Below, one piece after another: positions 32,900 to 41,299 of a DNA stretch of 64,000 bases (its first letter is position 1; each line of letters starts with the position of its first letter). The stretch is from the NCBI RefSeq assembly GCF_029626175.1, contig NZ_JARUBM010000002.1, positions 2,621,001 through 2,685,000 on the forward strand, given 5' to 3'. The DNA comes from Micromonospora sp. WMMD1082. Lineage in GTDB: Bacteria > Actinomycetota > Actinomycetes > Mycobacteriales > Micromonosporaceae. The notes under the pieces are model-generated. The model did not search any database and was not told the DNA's origin. It saw only the letters and a program-made list of their open reading frames with translations. A program made the position numbers and the translations under genes.

Positions 32900-34357
32900 A
32901 TGCCGGACCGCACCGACTACTCGGCTCTCATCGCCGGGCACACCGCCGTCATCGAGATGATCAACTCTGGTGACGCGGGTCTGCCGGTCCTGACCCAACT
33001 CCTCCGGGTGGCCCAGCCCGCGCTGGGCGCCGCCGGGATGGCGTTCGTGGAGTTCGCGCCCAGCGGCGGCCGGGTGATCGCCGCCACCGGTGCCGCCGAA
33101 TGGACGTTGGGTCGGCCGCTGCCGGCCAACGACCCGGTCACCATCTGCCTGCTCGGGGGCCCTCGCGTGCAGAGCGTCCGGATCGATCAGCTCACCACCG
33201 CGCTCGCCACCGAACTGGCCCAGCGCGGCCTGCGGCGGATGGTCGCCTCGCGGGCGGAGATCGGTGGCCACACCGTCGGCAGCCTGCACGCCCTCTACCT
33301 GGCCGATGACGAGGAGCCCAGCACCGAACAGCGCGGGGTGGTCGGCTACCTCGGTTCCTGCATCGCCCACATGTACGGCGACCAGAGCGGCCTGCCGGTG
33401 CACGGCGACGGCCCGGTGGTGGCGGCGCTCGCCGACGGGCTGGCCGTCGTCGACCGGGACGCCCACGTCCGGCTCTGGAACCCGGCCGCCGCCCAGGTGA
33501 CCGGCCGGTCCGCCGCCGAGGCGATCAACCAGCCGCTGCCCTTCCCGCTCCCGCCCTCCGGCCAGGTTCTCGACCACCGGATGCCGGACGGTCGCTGGCT
33601 GCGGATCACCTCCGGTGAACTGCCCGGCCCGGGCACCCTGCGGGTGGTCACCTTCCGGGACATCACCGACCAGCAGGCGCACGACCACGAACGGGATCTC
33701 TTCGTCGCGGTCACCAGCCATGAGCTGCGTACCCCGGTGACCGTGATCAAGGGGTACGCCGACACCCTCACCGACCACTGGGAGTCGCTGAGCGAACCCG
33801 ACCGGCGGCAGGCGGCCCGGGTCATCGGTCAGCGGGCCAACGAGCTGGCCCGGCTGCTCGACCGGCTGCTCTCCTCCTCGGCCGAGGCCTGGCCGGGTGA
33901 CGGGCCGCCGGCCCCCTTCGACCTCGGCGAGACGCTGCGGGTGGCAATCGCCGACCTGCCCACGGACCTGTTCCGCCGGGTCACCCTCCAGGTGCCGGCC
34001 GACCTGCCCAGGGCGGTCGGTCACCGGCAGAGCCTGGCCACCGTGCTGACCGAGCTGGTCACCAACGCCGGCAAGTACTCCCCACCCGGCTCCCTGATCG
34101 ACGTCACCACCGGAGCCGACGGCCAGACGGTCTGTTTCCGGGTCAGCGACCGGGGCATCGGGGTCCGCCCGGAGCACGTCGAACGGGCCTTCGACCGGTT
34201 CTGGCAGGGCGACTCCGGCGACCGGCGCCGCTATCCCGGCACCGGTCTCGGCCTCTATCTCGTCCGCCGGATCGTTGAACAGCAGGATGGCTGGGTATTC
34301 CTTCGGCCGAGGAGCGGTGGGGGTACGGTCGCGGAGGTGCGGCTGCCCCGCAGGTGA
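32900..34357 (+). CDS. GAF/PAS sensor histidine kinase
   Basis: 485 residues, soluble. An N-terminal GAF-like domain (residues 15-165), a PAS domain (about 175-255: ADGLAVVDRDAHVRLWNPAAAQVTGRSA), HisKA with FVAVTSHELRTPVTVIKGYADTL (phospho-accepting His) and HATPase_c with ELVTNAGKYSPPGS, DRGIGVRPEH and GTGLGLYLVRRI. The start ATG 32900 is preceded by CACACT at 6 nt. No response regulator is adjacent; the next gene is an anti-sigma-type ATPase, so the output may be a phosphorelay elsewhere (inference). Confidence 0.93.
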   Translation: MPDRTDYSALIAGHTAVIEMINSGDAGLPVLTQLLRVAQPALGAAGMAFVEFAPSGGRVIAATGAAEWTLGRPLPANDPVTICLLGGPRVQSVRIDQLTTALATELAQRGLRRMVASRAEIGGHTVGSLHALYLADDEEPSTEQRGVVGYLGSCIAHMYGDQSGLPVHGDGPVVAALADGLAVVDRDAHVRLWNPAAAQVTGRSAAEAINQPLPFPLPPSGQVLDHRMPDGRWLRITSGELPGPGTLRVVTFRDITDQQAHDHERDLFVAVTSHELRTPVTVIKGYADTLTDHWESLSEPDRRQAARVIGQRANELARLLDRLLSSSAEAWPGDGPPAPFDLGETLRVAIADLPTDLFRRVTLQVPADLPRAVGHRQSLATVLTELVTNAGKYSPPGSLIDVTTGADGQTVCFRVSDRGIGVRPEHVERAFDRFWQGDSGDRRRYPGTGLGLYLVRRIVEQQDGWVFLRPRSGGGTVAEVRLPRR

Positions 34358-34391
34358 CGGTGGGAATCACGGGGGCGGAAGAGGGGCGGAC

Positions 34392-34838
34392 GTGGCGACG
34401 GGAGCGGTCGAACGGGCGTGGTGTGTGGTGGTGCCGCACCACGCCAGCGGGGCACGCACCGCCCGGCACCGGCTCGCCGCCGAGCTGGCCGAGGCCGTCT
34501 CCCCGGCGGTGCTGGCGGATCTGGTCGCGGTCCTGGCCGAGCTGGTGGGCAACGCCGTCCGGCACGCCGACCCGCTGCCGGGCGGCGTGGTGCGGGTGGC
34601 CTGGCAGCTGCGGGCCACACCCGAGGGGTCGCAGCTCCGGCTGCGGGTCACCGACGGCGGCGCCGCCTGCGCCCCGCGGATCCGCCCGGCGGACACGGAC
34701 GCGGCCGACGGTCGTGGCCTGCACATCGTCGCCGGCCTGGCCAGCCGCTGGGGCGTGGAACGTGACGGTCTCGGCCAGAGCGTCTGGGCCGACTTCGACC
34801 CGGTCCCCGATCGGCCGGCCCTGGTGACCGCCGGCTGA
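34392..34838 (+). CDS. Anti-sigma-factor-type ATP-binding protein (HATPase_c_2)
   Basis: 148 residues from GTG 34392, with AAGAGGGG 6 nt upstream. A single GHKL ATPase fold: ARTARHRLAAELAEAV, LAELVGNAVRHADPLPGG (N box) and DGRGLHIVAGLASRWGVERD (G box) as in RsbW/SpoIIAB-like serine kinases widespread in actinomycetes. The G1-type acidic motif is partial (VTDGGAAC instead of V-D-x-G-x-G), so nucleotide binding may be altered. It likely binds or phosphorylates a sigma factor antagonist; no such partner is adjacent. It trails the histidine kinase by 34 bases and may be co-transcribed. Confidence 0.88.
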   Translation: MATGAVERAWCVVVPHHASGARTARHRLAAELAEAVSPAVLADLVAVLAELVGNAVRHADPLPGGVVRVAWQLRATPEGSQLRLRVTDGGAACAPRIRPADTDAADGRGLHIVAGLASRWGVERDGLGQSVWADFDPVPDRPALVTAG

Positions 34839-34901
34839 GTGCCGTACACCCGGTCGTCGCGGCAGGGGCGGGTCCGGCCCGCGCCGCCCGGCGGTGGGCT
34901 C

Positions 34902-34907
34902 TAGGCT
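34902..34907 (+). promoter_or_regulatory. -10-like hexamer TAGGCT
   Basis: 8 nt before GTG 34916. Confidence 0.5.
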
Positions 34908-34915
34908 GTGTCGCC

Positions 34916-35800
34916 GTGAGCAAGCGTCGAAAGAACCAGCGGGCCGCCACACCGTCCGGCAAGCGGGAGAGGGTGCGCGACGTCTTCGTCCCCCGGCCCT
35001 TCGAGGGGCTGACCGACGAGCCCGAGTGGATCGCCCTGCGGGAGCTGGTGCCCGCCGCCACTGCGCCGCTGCGGCTCACGCCGGCACTGGCCGACGAGTA
35101 CGGTGACCGGCCGGTCACCCTGGCCACCGTGCTGCCGATGGCCGCTCCCGCGATGAGCCGGGCCGACGGGCACGTCCTCATCGGCCTCCAGCGCCACCTC
35201 CAGTCCGGTGACGTCTCCCGCGATCTGGCCGAGTCGCTGCTCTGCGCGCTGCGGACCGCGCCGGGCGCCCCGGTCGTGGTGCCGCCGCTGCCCGGCCCCG
35301 GTCCCCGGCTCCAGGACATCCTGATCGACGGCCCGCTGGAGGTCACCCTGCACGAGGGCTTCGAGTTCTGGCTGGTCCCGGAGGCCGCCGACGATCCGAC
35401 CGTGCAGGCGTCCCTGGAACGGGCCAACGCGGCGATCTATCCGACGGTGGGACTGGCCGCGGCGCGGGCCGCGTACTGGTGCCGGGTGCCGGAAAAGGCC
35501 CACGTCCGCTGGGTGCTGCCCGAGGGCGAGGACGCCGCCCTGGACGCGCTGGCCCGACTCGGCGCGGCCGGCTCGCTGACCCTTGGCGAGGGGACGAAGT
35601 TCGCCGGGATGTTCCGTGCCCACGGGCGCCTCGCGCCGGTCTGGGACCTACCCGAGGAGGCCCCGGCCGGAGACTGGGAGCAGCCGGTCGCCGACTTCGC
35701 CAAGCGGTACGCCGACGCCCTGGCGGAGACCGGCCCGCTGGACGCCGCCGCCCGGCGGTCCCGGCAGGGCCTGCTCGGCCGCCAGCTCACCCTCCGCTGA
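34916..35800 (+). CDS. DUF5926-like conserved actinobacterial protein
   Basis: 294 residues from GTG 34916. Basic head ([18 protein letters not shown]), no membrane segment. Conserved-looking stretches are [67 protein letters not shown] and [22 protein letters not shown]. These fit a family I recall as DUF5926, found near glycerophosphodiesterase and histidine-kinase genes in actinomycetes. Function unknown. Its stop lies 14 bases inside the 3' end of the convergent arginine deiminase gene. Confidence 0.7.
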   Translation: MSKRRKNQRAATPSGKRERVRDVFVPRPFEGLTDEPEWIALRELVPAATAPLRLTPALADEYGDRPVTLATVLPMAAPAMSRADGHVLIGLQRHLQSGDVSRDLAESLLCALRTAPGAPVVVPPLPGPGPRLQDILIDGPLEVTLHEGFEFWLVPEAADDPTVQASLERANAAIYPTVGLAAARAAYWCRVPEKAHVRWVLPEGEDAALDALARLGAAGSLTLGEGTKFAGMFRAHGRLAPVWDLPEEAPAGDWEQPVADFAKRYADALAETGPLDAAARRSRQGLLGRQLTLR

Positions 35801-37013
35801 CCCAGGTCCCGCCCTGCTCCCGCAGCAGCGGGCAGGACATGCAGCGCGGGCCGCCCCGACCCGAACCCAGCTCGGAGCCGGCGATCGGGATGAGCTCGAT
35901 CCCGGACCGCTCCAACTGCGCGTTGGTCTCGACGTTGCGCTCGTAGCCGACGCAGAGCCGGGGCGCCAGCGCCAGCGTGTTGTTGCCGTCGTCCCACTGC
36001 TCCCGCTCGGCGGTCACCGGGTCGAGCCCGGTGTCGATCACCTTTAGCCGGTCCAGGTCCATCGCGTCGGCGGCCGCCCGCAGGAACGGTGCCGGGCCGT
36101 CCACCCGTGGATCCTCGCCGTCCGTGCCGGCGATGACGGTGTACGCCGACAGCGTGCTGGCGACGTTCGGGTACATCAGCACGGTGTCGACGTCGACCAT
36201 CGTGCAGATGGTGTCCAGATGCATGGTCGCCCGCTCCTGGGCGATCGGGACGACGAGGATGGTGTGTGCGAGCCGGGCCGCGAAGACCCGGCGGGCGAGC
36301 CGTTCGGCACCGGCGGGCGTGGTCCGCTCGCCCACCCCGACGGCGAGCACCCCCGGCGCCAGGAGCAGCACGTCGCCGCCCTCCAGATGCTCCAGGCCGG
36401 GACGGTAGACGAACTCGGTGCCGGCGAAGCGCGGGTGGTGCCGGTAGATCGCGTCGGTCAGCGTGGTCTCCCGCCGCCGGGCGGGCATCGCCAGGCTCGT
36501 CACCCCGACCCGGTTCCCGATCCACAGTGACGAGTCGCGGGTGAACAACAGGTTCGGCAGCGGGTCGATGATGAAGTCGTGGCGGTCCATCAGGGTGTAG
36601 ACCAGGCCCCCGCGGCGGTCCCGGCCGAGCCGCAGCTCCTCGTGGGCCAGCCCGGCGACGAGGACGCCGGCGAGCGCGGCCGGATCGAGGTACGTCAGGT
36701 GCGCGGCGACCCGGGCGCGCAGGGTGTCGCCGAGCCGGGGCGAGGTGAGCACCTGCTCGGTCAGCTCGGCCCGGGCCTCCGCCACGGCCAGCGTCTCGGT
36801 GAGCAGGTCGGTGAGATAGAGCACCTCGACGCCCCGCGCGCGCAGCGCACTGGCGAAGGCGTCGTGCTCCTCCTGCGCCCGGCCCACCCATGGGATGGCG
36901 TCGAACAGCAGGGAGTCGTTGTTGCGTGGGGTGAGCCGGGCGAGTTCCGGCCCCGGCCGGTGCAACAGCACGGTGCCGAGCCGGCCCACCTCACTGTCCA
37001 CGTAGTGGGTCAC
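35787..37013 (-). CDS. arcA: Arginine deiminase
   Basis: 408 residues from GTG 37013, set by TACGCT 6 nt upstream; a longer ATG-initiated frame to 37079 adds an unrelated 22 residues. It begins [21 protein letters not shown] as in the family, has [38 protein letters not shown], the catalytic histidine in [11 protein letters not shown] and the catalytic cysteine in [10 protein letters not shown] (Cys391). It converts arginine to citrulline and ammonia. No ornithine carbamoyltransferase, carbamate kinase or antiporter is next to it, so the usual arc operon is absent here. Convergent overlap with the DUF5926-like gene. Confidence 0.94.
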   Translation of the reverse strand: MTHYVDSEVGRLGTVLLHRPGPELARLTPRNNDSLLFDAIPWVGRAQEEHDAFASALRARGVEVLYLTDLLTETLAVAEARAELTEQVLTSPRLGDTLRARVAAHLTYLDPAALAGVLVAGLAHEELRLGRDRRGGLVYTLMDRHDFIIDPLPNLLFTRDSSLWIGNRVGVTSLAMPARRRETTLTDAIYRHHPRFAGTEFVYRPGLEHLEGGDVLLLAPGVLAVGVGERTTPAGAERLARRVFAARLAHTILVVPIAQERATMHLDTICTMVDVDTVLMYPNVASTLSAYTVIAGTDGEDPRVDGPAPFLRAAADAMDLDRLKVIDTGLDPVTAEREQWDDGNNTLALAPRLCVGYERNVETNAQLERSGIELIPIAGSELGSGRGGPRCMSCPLLREQGGTWVSGG

Positions 37014-37019
37014 TCCCGA

Positions 37020-37025
37020 AGCGTA
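37020..37025 (-). promoter_or_regulatory. -10-like hexamer TACGCT
   Basis: Minus strand, 6 nt before the arginine deiminase GTG. Confidence 0.5.
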
Positions 37026-37075
37026 GGGCAGGGTTTGGCGGCATCCGGTAAAACAACCGTGGGTGAATATGGCAT

Positions 37076-37084
37076 TCATCCACA
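37076..37084 (+). promoter_or_regulatory. Single DnaA-box-like sequence
   Basis: TCATCCACA in the divergent region between arginine deiminase and the NERD-like gene. TAGGGT at 37129-37134 with TTGCCG 19 bases upstream is a plausible promoter for the latter. Confidence 0.3.
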
Positions 37085-37176
37085 GTCATTCCGGCGCTCC
37101 GGCTTGCCGACCACCGGGAGTGGCAACGTAGGGTAGTGAGAACGTAACTTCGAGGGACCTTTTGCCGGAGGTCGCG

Positions 37177-37911
37177 ATGACTGTCTTCCCCGCTCGTCGA
37201 GCCGTACCGTCCGCCAGGGCGCTGCCGCCCGTGGCGGTGCCGCACCCACGGGTCGAGGCGACAGGGGTGGTGGCACCTCGCCCTTCCCCGTTGGAGTGGG
37301 CCCGCCGTCGCCGGGCCGAGCGGGGCGCCCGACGGCTGGAGGCGGCCGGCGCCCGTGCGCTCGGCCAGCTCGACCATCTCGGGCCGGCGTGGCACGTCAT
37401 CGACTGGCCCCGCAACGACGCCGAAGCCCTGCTCGACGAGAGCGACGACAATCGCGCCGGGTTCCTCGCCATCGGTCCGAGCGGGCTCTTCGCCGTCACC
37501 ATCGCCGACCATGGCCGGGCCCGCGTCCTGGTCGCCGGTGACGTGGTGCAGATCAACGGCAAGCGCCCGCCGTACGTCGCCGAGGCGCGCCGGGACGCCA
37601 GGCGGGCCAGCAAGGCGCTGACCTCGGCGGTCGGCCACCCGATCCCGGTGACGCCGGTGCTCACCTTCGTGGGCTCGGGGGTGATCAGCGTCTACGGCCT
37701 CCCCAAGGACTGCCTCATGGCGACCCACCGGGAGCTCGACCGGCTGCTCGTGGCCGGCGGCAACCGGATCAGCCCGGCCACCGCCGAGAAGCTGTCCCGA
37801 GTGGCACAGCACCCGGGCACCTGGTCGGCCGGCGGATACGCACCGGCTGCCGACTACCGGTGGTACGAGGACGGCCGAACGGCCGCTGACAAGCCGGCCG
37901 GCCGCCGGTAA
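37177..37911 (+). CDS. NERD-like (nuclease-related) domain protein
   Basis: 244 residues from ATG 37177 with GGAGG 5 nt upstream. Basic, disordered first 50 residues, then a domain with GARRLEAAGARALGQLDHLGPAWHVIDWPRNDAEALLDE, FLAIGPSGLFAVTIADHGRARVLVAGDVVQINGKRPPYVAEARRDARRAS and IPVTPVLTFVGSGVISVYGLPKDCLM. The order 'G-P-x-G-L-F-A-V ... R-R-A ... V-x-P-V-L-x-F-V-G' is that of actinobacterial NERD proteins, but the usual K of the nuclease core is not evident, so activity is doubtful. Role unknown. Confidence 0.7.
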   Translation: MTVFPARRAVPSARALPPVAVPHPRVEATGVVAPRPSPLEWARRRRAERGARRLEAAGARALGQLDHLGPAWHVIDWPRNDAEALLDESDDNRAGFLAIGPSGLFAVTIADHGRARVLVAGDVVQINGKRPPYVAEARRDARRASKALTSAVGHPIPVTPVLTFVGSGVISVYGLPKDCLMATHRELDRLLVAGGNRISPATAEKLSRVAQHPGTWSAGGYAPAADYRWYEDGRTAADKPAGRR

Positions 37912-38076
37912 CGTCAGCGGCGACGCCACGCGGCCGGGCACGGCTCAGCTCCCGCCGGCCCGCGCGTCGCCGACCGGGCACTGATCAGCACCGACGGCCC
38001 GGGCGCCCCGCGCGGTCGGCGGTCGCTGCCGCGACCGGCTAGCGTGGACGTACCGTCGGTGTGCATAGGAGGCTCG

Positions 38077-38535
38077 GTGGCCCACGTCGAACTCTCGCTC
38101 TCGGAAGTGTTCGCGCCCTCTGCGGGGACATCGACAGAGCCGGGGTACGACAACATCGGCCGCTGGTCGGCCACGGTGTCCAGCGCCGACGAGCCCTGCC
38201 TGCTGATCGACGCCGAGACCCGGGTGATGGCCGTCTCCACCGCCGGTTGCGAGCTGCTCCGCCTGGGCGCACCGGAGGACGTGATCGGGCTGCCGCTGCT
38301 CGAAGGTGGGCTGCGCCTGCTGGACTTCACCGCCTACCGGGGCGAGTTGGCCGAGCCCGAGATCGACAAGATTCCGCCGCTGCTGGCGCTCTCCTCCGGC
38401 CGCCTGGCCCGTGGCCTGCTGCGGATCGAGACGGCTGCCGAGGGCACGCCGGACGCGACCGTGGACGCGATCTCCACGCCCGTGGTCGCCGACGGCGCCG
38501 TGGCGGGCTCGCTCACCTTCTTCTCCGAGGTCTGA
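38077..38535 (+). CDS. Small PAS-like domain protein
   Basis: 152 residues from GTG 38077, picked because AGGAGG lies 4 nt upstream; a GTG at 38044 would add 11 residues. The middle, ADEPCLLIDAETRVMAVSTAGCELLRLGAPEDVIGLPLLEG, has the PAS core order (strand, helix, 'V-G-x-x-L'). The C-terminal part ATVDAISTPVVADGAVAGSLTFFSEV resembles the final PAS strands. No output domain is attached, so it may be a sensory partner protein. The lipoprotein gene starts 10 bases after its stop. Confidence 0.72.
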   Translation: MAHVELSLSEVFAPSAGTSTEPGYDNIGRWSATVSSADEPCLLIDAETRVMAVSTAGCELLRLGAPEDVIGLPLLEGGLRLLDFTAYRGELAEPEIDKIPPLLALSSGRLARGLLRIETAAEGTPDATVDAISTPVVADGAVAGSLTFFSEV

Positions 38536-38545
38536 GCTGCGGCCG

Positions 38546-39253
38546 ATGCTGTCCGCTCCGCCGCCCCCGAGGACCACCCCCGGCTCGCCCGTCCCGCCCC
38601 GTCGCGCCGACGCCGGCCGGCTGGCCGGCGCTGCCGACCCTCGACGCTCGGCCGCTGTCGTGACGCTGGCCGGGCTCGTGCTGGCCGGGCTCCTGCTGGC
38701 CGGGTGCGGGGAGCCGCCGGAGGAGCCGCGCGGTCTGCCCACGCTGGCGCCCACGGCGACACCGAGCGGGTCGGCCACCCCGACGCCGCCGCCCGTCGAC
38801 GGGCTGCCCGGCGGCGAGCCGCACCGCCCCTCCGCCGATCCGGGGCTGGTCGCGACCGCCTGTCCGGGTGATCCGACAGCACAGCGGATCATCGATCTGG
38901 TACGCGGCCGCAGCGGCCTGCTCGCGCGCGACGCGAAGGTCAGCGTCCGCAGCGGCCCGTTGTGCGCCGCCGGTTGGCAGTTCACCATCCTCGACGTGCG
39001 CGGATACGAGCCGCTACAGGTGGTCACCCGCGACCAGGGTGGCACGCTGCGCCTGGTCACCGCCGGCACCGACGTGTGCACGGTCGAGGTGCGGGTGGCC
39101 GGGCCACCCGGCCTTCAAACGCTGGCCTGCGGCAGTGAGGAGGGCGCCCTCCCGGTGCCGGTTCCCCCGCCGACACCGTCGGTACCCACGCCGTCGACGC
39201 CGTCGCCGTTGACGCCCACGCCGTCGGGCTCCTCGCCCGGCCCGGGTGCGTAG
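38546..39253 (+). CDS. Secreted lipoprotein, function unknown
   Basis: 235 residues. A long Pro/Arg-rich n-region leads to the hydrophobic segment VTLAGLVLAGLLLAGCGEPP with lipobox LLAGC, so the protein should be lipid-anchored. A Thr/Pro-rich linker follows, then a 100-residue domain with four cysteines (ATACPG, GPLCAAGW, DVCTVEV, LACGSEEG) that could form two disulfides, and a Pro/Thr/Ser-rich tail. The stop codon overlaps the promoter-like hexamer of pheA. No family recognised. ATG 38546 is chosen; it gives an unusually long n-region of about 37 residues. Confidence 0.75.
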   Translation: MLSAPPPPRTTPGSPVPPRRADAGRLAGAADPRRSAAVVTLAGLVLAGLLLAGCGEPPEEPRGLPTLAPTATPSGSATPTPPPVDGLPGGEPHRPSADPGLVATACPGDPTAQRIIDLVRGRSGLLARDAKVSVRSGPLCAAGWQFTILDVRGYEPLQVVTRDQGGTLRLVTAGTDVCTVEVRVAGPPGLQTLACGSEEGALPVPVPPPTPSVPTPSTPSPLTPTPSGSSPGPGA

Positions 39254-39256
39254 GCT
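39251..39256 (+). promoter_or_regulatory. -10-like hexamer TAGGCT
   Basis: 6 nt before the pheA ATG; its first three bases are the stop codon of the lipoprotein gene. Confidence 0.5.
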
Positions 39257-39262
39257 GGGCAC

Positions 39263-40219
39263 ATGCCGGGAACGCCACCGACGCGCTTCGTCTACCTCGG
39301 GCCCGAGGGCACCTTCGCCGAGCAGGCGCTGCGTACGGTGCCCGCCGCCGAGCGGGGCAGCCGCACGCCGGCCCGCAGCGTCGGAGAGGCGCTGGAGGCC
39401 GTACGCACCGGCGAGGCGGATGCCGCCCTGGTCCCCCTGGAGAACTCGATCGGCGGCGCGGTCGGGGTGACCCTCGACGAGTTGGCCGAGGGGGAGCCGC
39501 TGGTGATCACCCGGGAGGTGATCCTGCCGGTGGAGTTCGTGCTCGGGGCGCGTCCGGCAACCTCGCTGCCGGCCGTACGCACCGTCGCGGCCCACCCCCA
39601 GGCGTCCACCCAGTGCCGGGGATGGCTGCGGACGCATCTGCCCGACGCGGTCGTGGTGGACGTGCTCTCCAACGGCGCAGCGGCGGCCGGCGCGGCCAGT
39701 GGCGAGTACGACGCGGCGATCTGCGCACCCATCGGCGCGACCCGGCACCGGCTCACCGTGCTGGCGGACAAGATCGCCGATCATCCCGACGCGGTGACCC
39801 GCTTCGCGCTGCTGTCCCGGCCCGGCCCGCCTCCGCCGCCCACCGGCGACGACGTGACGTCGCTCGCCGTCTACATCGCGCACGACCGGGTGGGCGCGCT
39901 GCTGTCCGTGCTGATGGAACTCGCGGTCCGGGGCGTCAACCTGACCCGGATCGAGTCCCGGCCCACGGGCGAGGCCCTCGGTCGGTACGTCTTCTTCCTC
40001 GATTGCACCGGCCACGTGGCCGACGTCCGGCTCGGCGAGGCGTTGCGGGGGCTACGGCGGGTCTGCGCCGAGGTGCGCTTCCTCGGCTCGTACCCCCGGC
40101 ACCGCTGGGGCGGGATGACCGGGGAACGCCCGCTGCCCACCCCGGCCGGTCTCTCCGACGCCGACTACACCGACGCGGCCGCCTGGCTCGCCCGGCTGCG
40201 GGCCGGCGAGTTGGGCTGA
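39263..40219 (+). CDS. pheA: Prephenate dehydratase
   Basis: 318 residues, a monofunctional enzyme: catalytic domain (residues 1-190) with YLGPEGTFAEQAL, ALVPLENSIGGAVGVTLDEL, AHPQASTQCRGWL and the T-R-F motif DAVTRFALL; ACT regulatory domain (about 198-285) with GALLSVLMELAVRGVNLTRIESRPT and GRYVFFLDCTGH. It converts prephenate to phenylpyruvate for phenylalanine; the ESRP motif of the ACT domain indicates feedback control by phenylalanine. No other aromatic pathway gene is adjacent. Convergent with the zincin gene. Confidence 0.96.
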   Translation: MPGTPPTRFVYLGPEGTFAEQALRTVPAAERGSRTPARSVGEALEAVRTGEADAALVPLENSIGGAVGVTLDELAEGEPLVITREVILPVEFVLGARPATSLPAVRTVAAHPQASTQCRGWLRTHLPDAVVVDVLSNGAAAAGAASGEYDAAICAPIGATRHRLTVLADKIADHPDAVTRFALLSRPGPPPPPTGDDVTSLAVYIAHDRVGALLSVLMELAVRGVNLTRIESRPTGEALGRYVFFLDCTGHVADVRLGEALRGLRRVCAEVRFLGSYPRHRWGGMTGERPLPTPAGLSDADYTDAAAWLARLRAGELG

Positions 40220-40243
40220 GCGGCGGTTGGCCGCCCGGTGCCG

Positions 40244-40594
40244 TCAGCCCCAGCCCAGTTCGTGCAGCCGCGCGTCGTCGATGCCGAAGTGGTGGGCGAT
40301 CTCGTGCACCACGGTCACGGCCACCTCGTCGACGACATCGTCGTCGGTGTGGCAGATGCGCAGGATCGGATTGCGGTAGATCAGGATCCGGTCCGGAAGG
40401 ACGCCCGCGTAGTCCCAGCCCCGGTCGGTCAACGCGTGCCCCTCGTAGAGACCGAGCAGGTCCTCTCCCGGCGGCGGATCATCCTCCACCAGGATCACCA
40501 CGTTGCTCATCAGCGCCAGCAGTTCCTCCGGAACCTCGTCCAGCGCCTCCCCCACCAACTCCTCGAACCGCTCGCGCCCCATCTCCACCGCCAC
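40244..40594 (-). CDS. Zincin-like metallopeptidase (DUF1025/PF06262 family)
   Basis: 116 residues from GTG 40594 (ATG 40582 also possible). Domain: MGRERFEELVGEALDEVPEELLALMSNVVILVED, GLYEGHALTDRGW, ILIYRNPIL and the zinc motif VVHEIAHHFGIDD, an HExxHxxGxxD site. The small size and the spacing match the actinobacterial metallopeptidase family whose physiological role is unclear. A frame extension to 40663 would start inside the palindromic element and was discarded. Confidence 0.9.
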   Translation of the reverse strand: MAVEMGRERFEELVGEALDEVPEELLALMSNVVILVEDDPPPGEDLLGLYEGHALTDRGWDYAGVLPDRILIYRNPILRICHTDDDVVDEVAVTVVHEIAHHFGIDDARLHELGWG

Positions 40595-40620
40595 GCCGCC
40601 ATTCTTCCCCACCCCACCCG

Positions 40621-40690
40621 CGATCTTGCACTTCCGGTCTGCCCAGAACGGCGTAAACGCCACATAACGGCGACCAAAAGTGCAAGATCG
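40621..40690. repeat. Intergenic palindromic element
   Basis: 13-bp perfect arms CGATCTTGCACTT (40621-40633) and AAGTGCAAGATCG (40678-40690), extended outward by CCCGC / GCGGG with a small bulge. The 44-nt interior has its own hairpin GGCGT-AA-ACGCC. It lies between two co-directional minus-strand genes, just upstream of the zincin start. Confidence 0.75.
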
Positions 40691-40728
40691 ACGCGGGTTG
40701 AGGTGGGGCGCGGGGGTCGCGGGGTGGG

Positions 40729-41160
40729 TTAGGAGGTCAGGCGGGCGGTGAGGGTGATGTCGGCGCCGGGCGAGAGCAGGCGGGAGATGGGGCAGTTCTG
40801 CTTGGCGGTCTCGGCCAGCTTGGCGAACTGCGCCTCGTCGATGCCGGGCACGTCGCCGACCGTGTCCAGCTCGATCCGGGTGACGGTGAAGCCGGCATCG
40901 GTCTTGTCGAGGTGCACCTTCGCGGTGGTCTCCACCGAGGTGGGCGTCGCGCCGGCGTCGGCGAGCGCCTTGGAGAAGGCCATCGAGAAGCAGCCGGCGT
41001 GCGCGGCGCCGATCAGCTCCTCGGGGTTGGTGCCCTCACCCTCCTCGAACCGGGACTTGAAGGAGTAGTTCCCCTGCAGCCCGCCCTTGCCGGTGCGGAT
41101 GGTGCCGGAACCCTCGGGGAGGTTGCCCTGCCAGCGTGCGGAAGCGGTACGGATAGGCAT
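40729..41160 (-). CDS. OsmC-family peroxiredoxin
   Basis: 143 residues from ATG 41160, supported by TAGCGT 7 nt upstream. The two redox cysteines are at Cys57 (GAAHAGCFSMAFS) and Cys123 (KQNCPISRLL), with the conserved Arg in KSRFEEGEGTNPEELI. It reduces organic hydroperoxides in the cytosol. The spacing and 'NPEELIGAAHAGC' are those of the OsmC subgroup rather than Ohr. Complete; monocistronic. Confidence 0.95.
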   Translation of the reverse strand: MPIRTASARWQGNLPEGSGTIRTGKGGLQGNYSFKSRFEEGEGTNPEELIGAAHAGCFSMAFSKALADAGATPTSVETTAKVHLDKTDAGFTVTRIELDTVGDVPGIDEAQFAKLAETAKQNCPISRLLSPGADITLTARLTS

Positions 41161-41167
41161 GCACCTG

Positions 41168-41173
41168 ACGCTA
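41168..41173 (-). promoter_or_regulatory. -10-like hexamer TAGCGT
   Basis: Minus strand, 7 nt before the OsmC ATG. Confidence 0.5.
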
Positions 41174-41299
41174 GTCCACCGGGCGTCGCGAGGCGACCGA
41201 CCCGCCCCGGCCGCACCCTCAGCGTCCTCGGCACGGCGGGCCTGCTGTGCCATGATTCGACACGATCCACGGGCGCGCCAGCAGGAGAGGGTGACCGAT

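Noticed and set aside
31688..34177. 829-codon minus-strand frame opposite rhodanese, glycerophosphodiesterase and the histidine kinase
   Set aside because: Spans three clearly coding genes on the plus strand; composition is that of an antisense shadow.
40595..40663. Longer N-terminus of the zincin
   Set aside because: The extension starts inside the palindromic element and has no family similarity.
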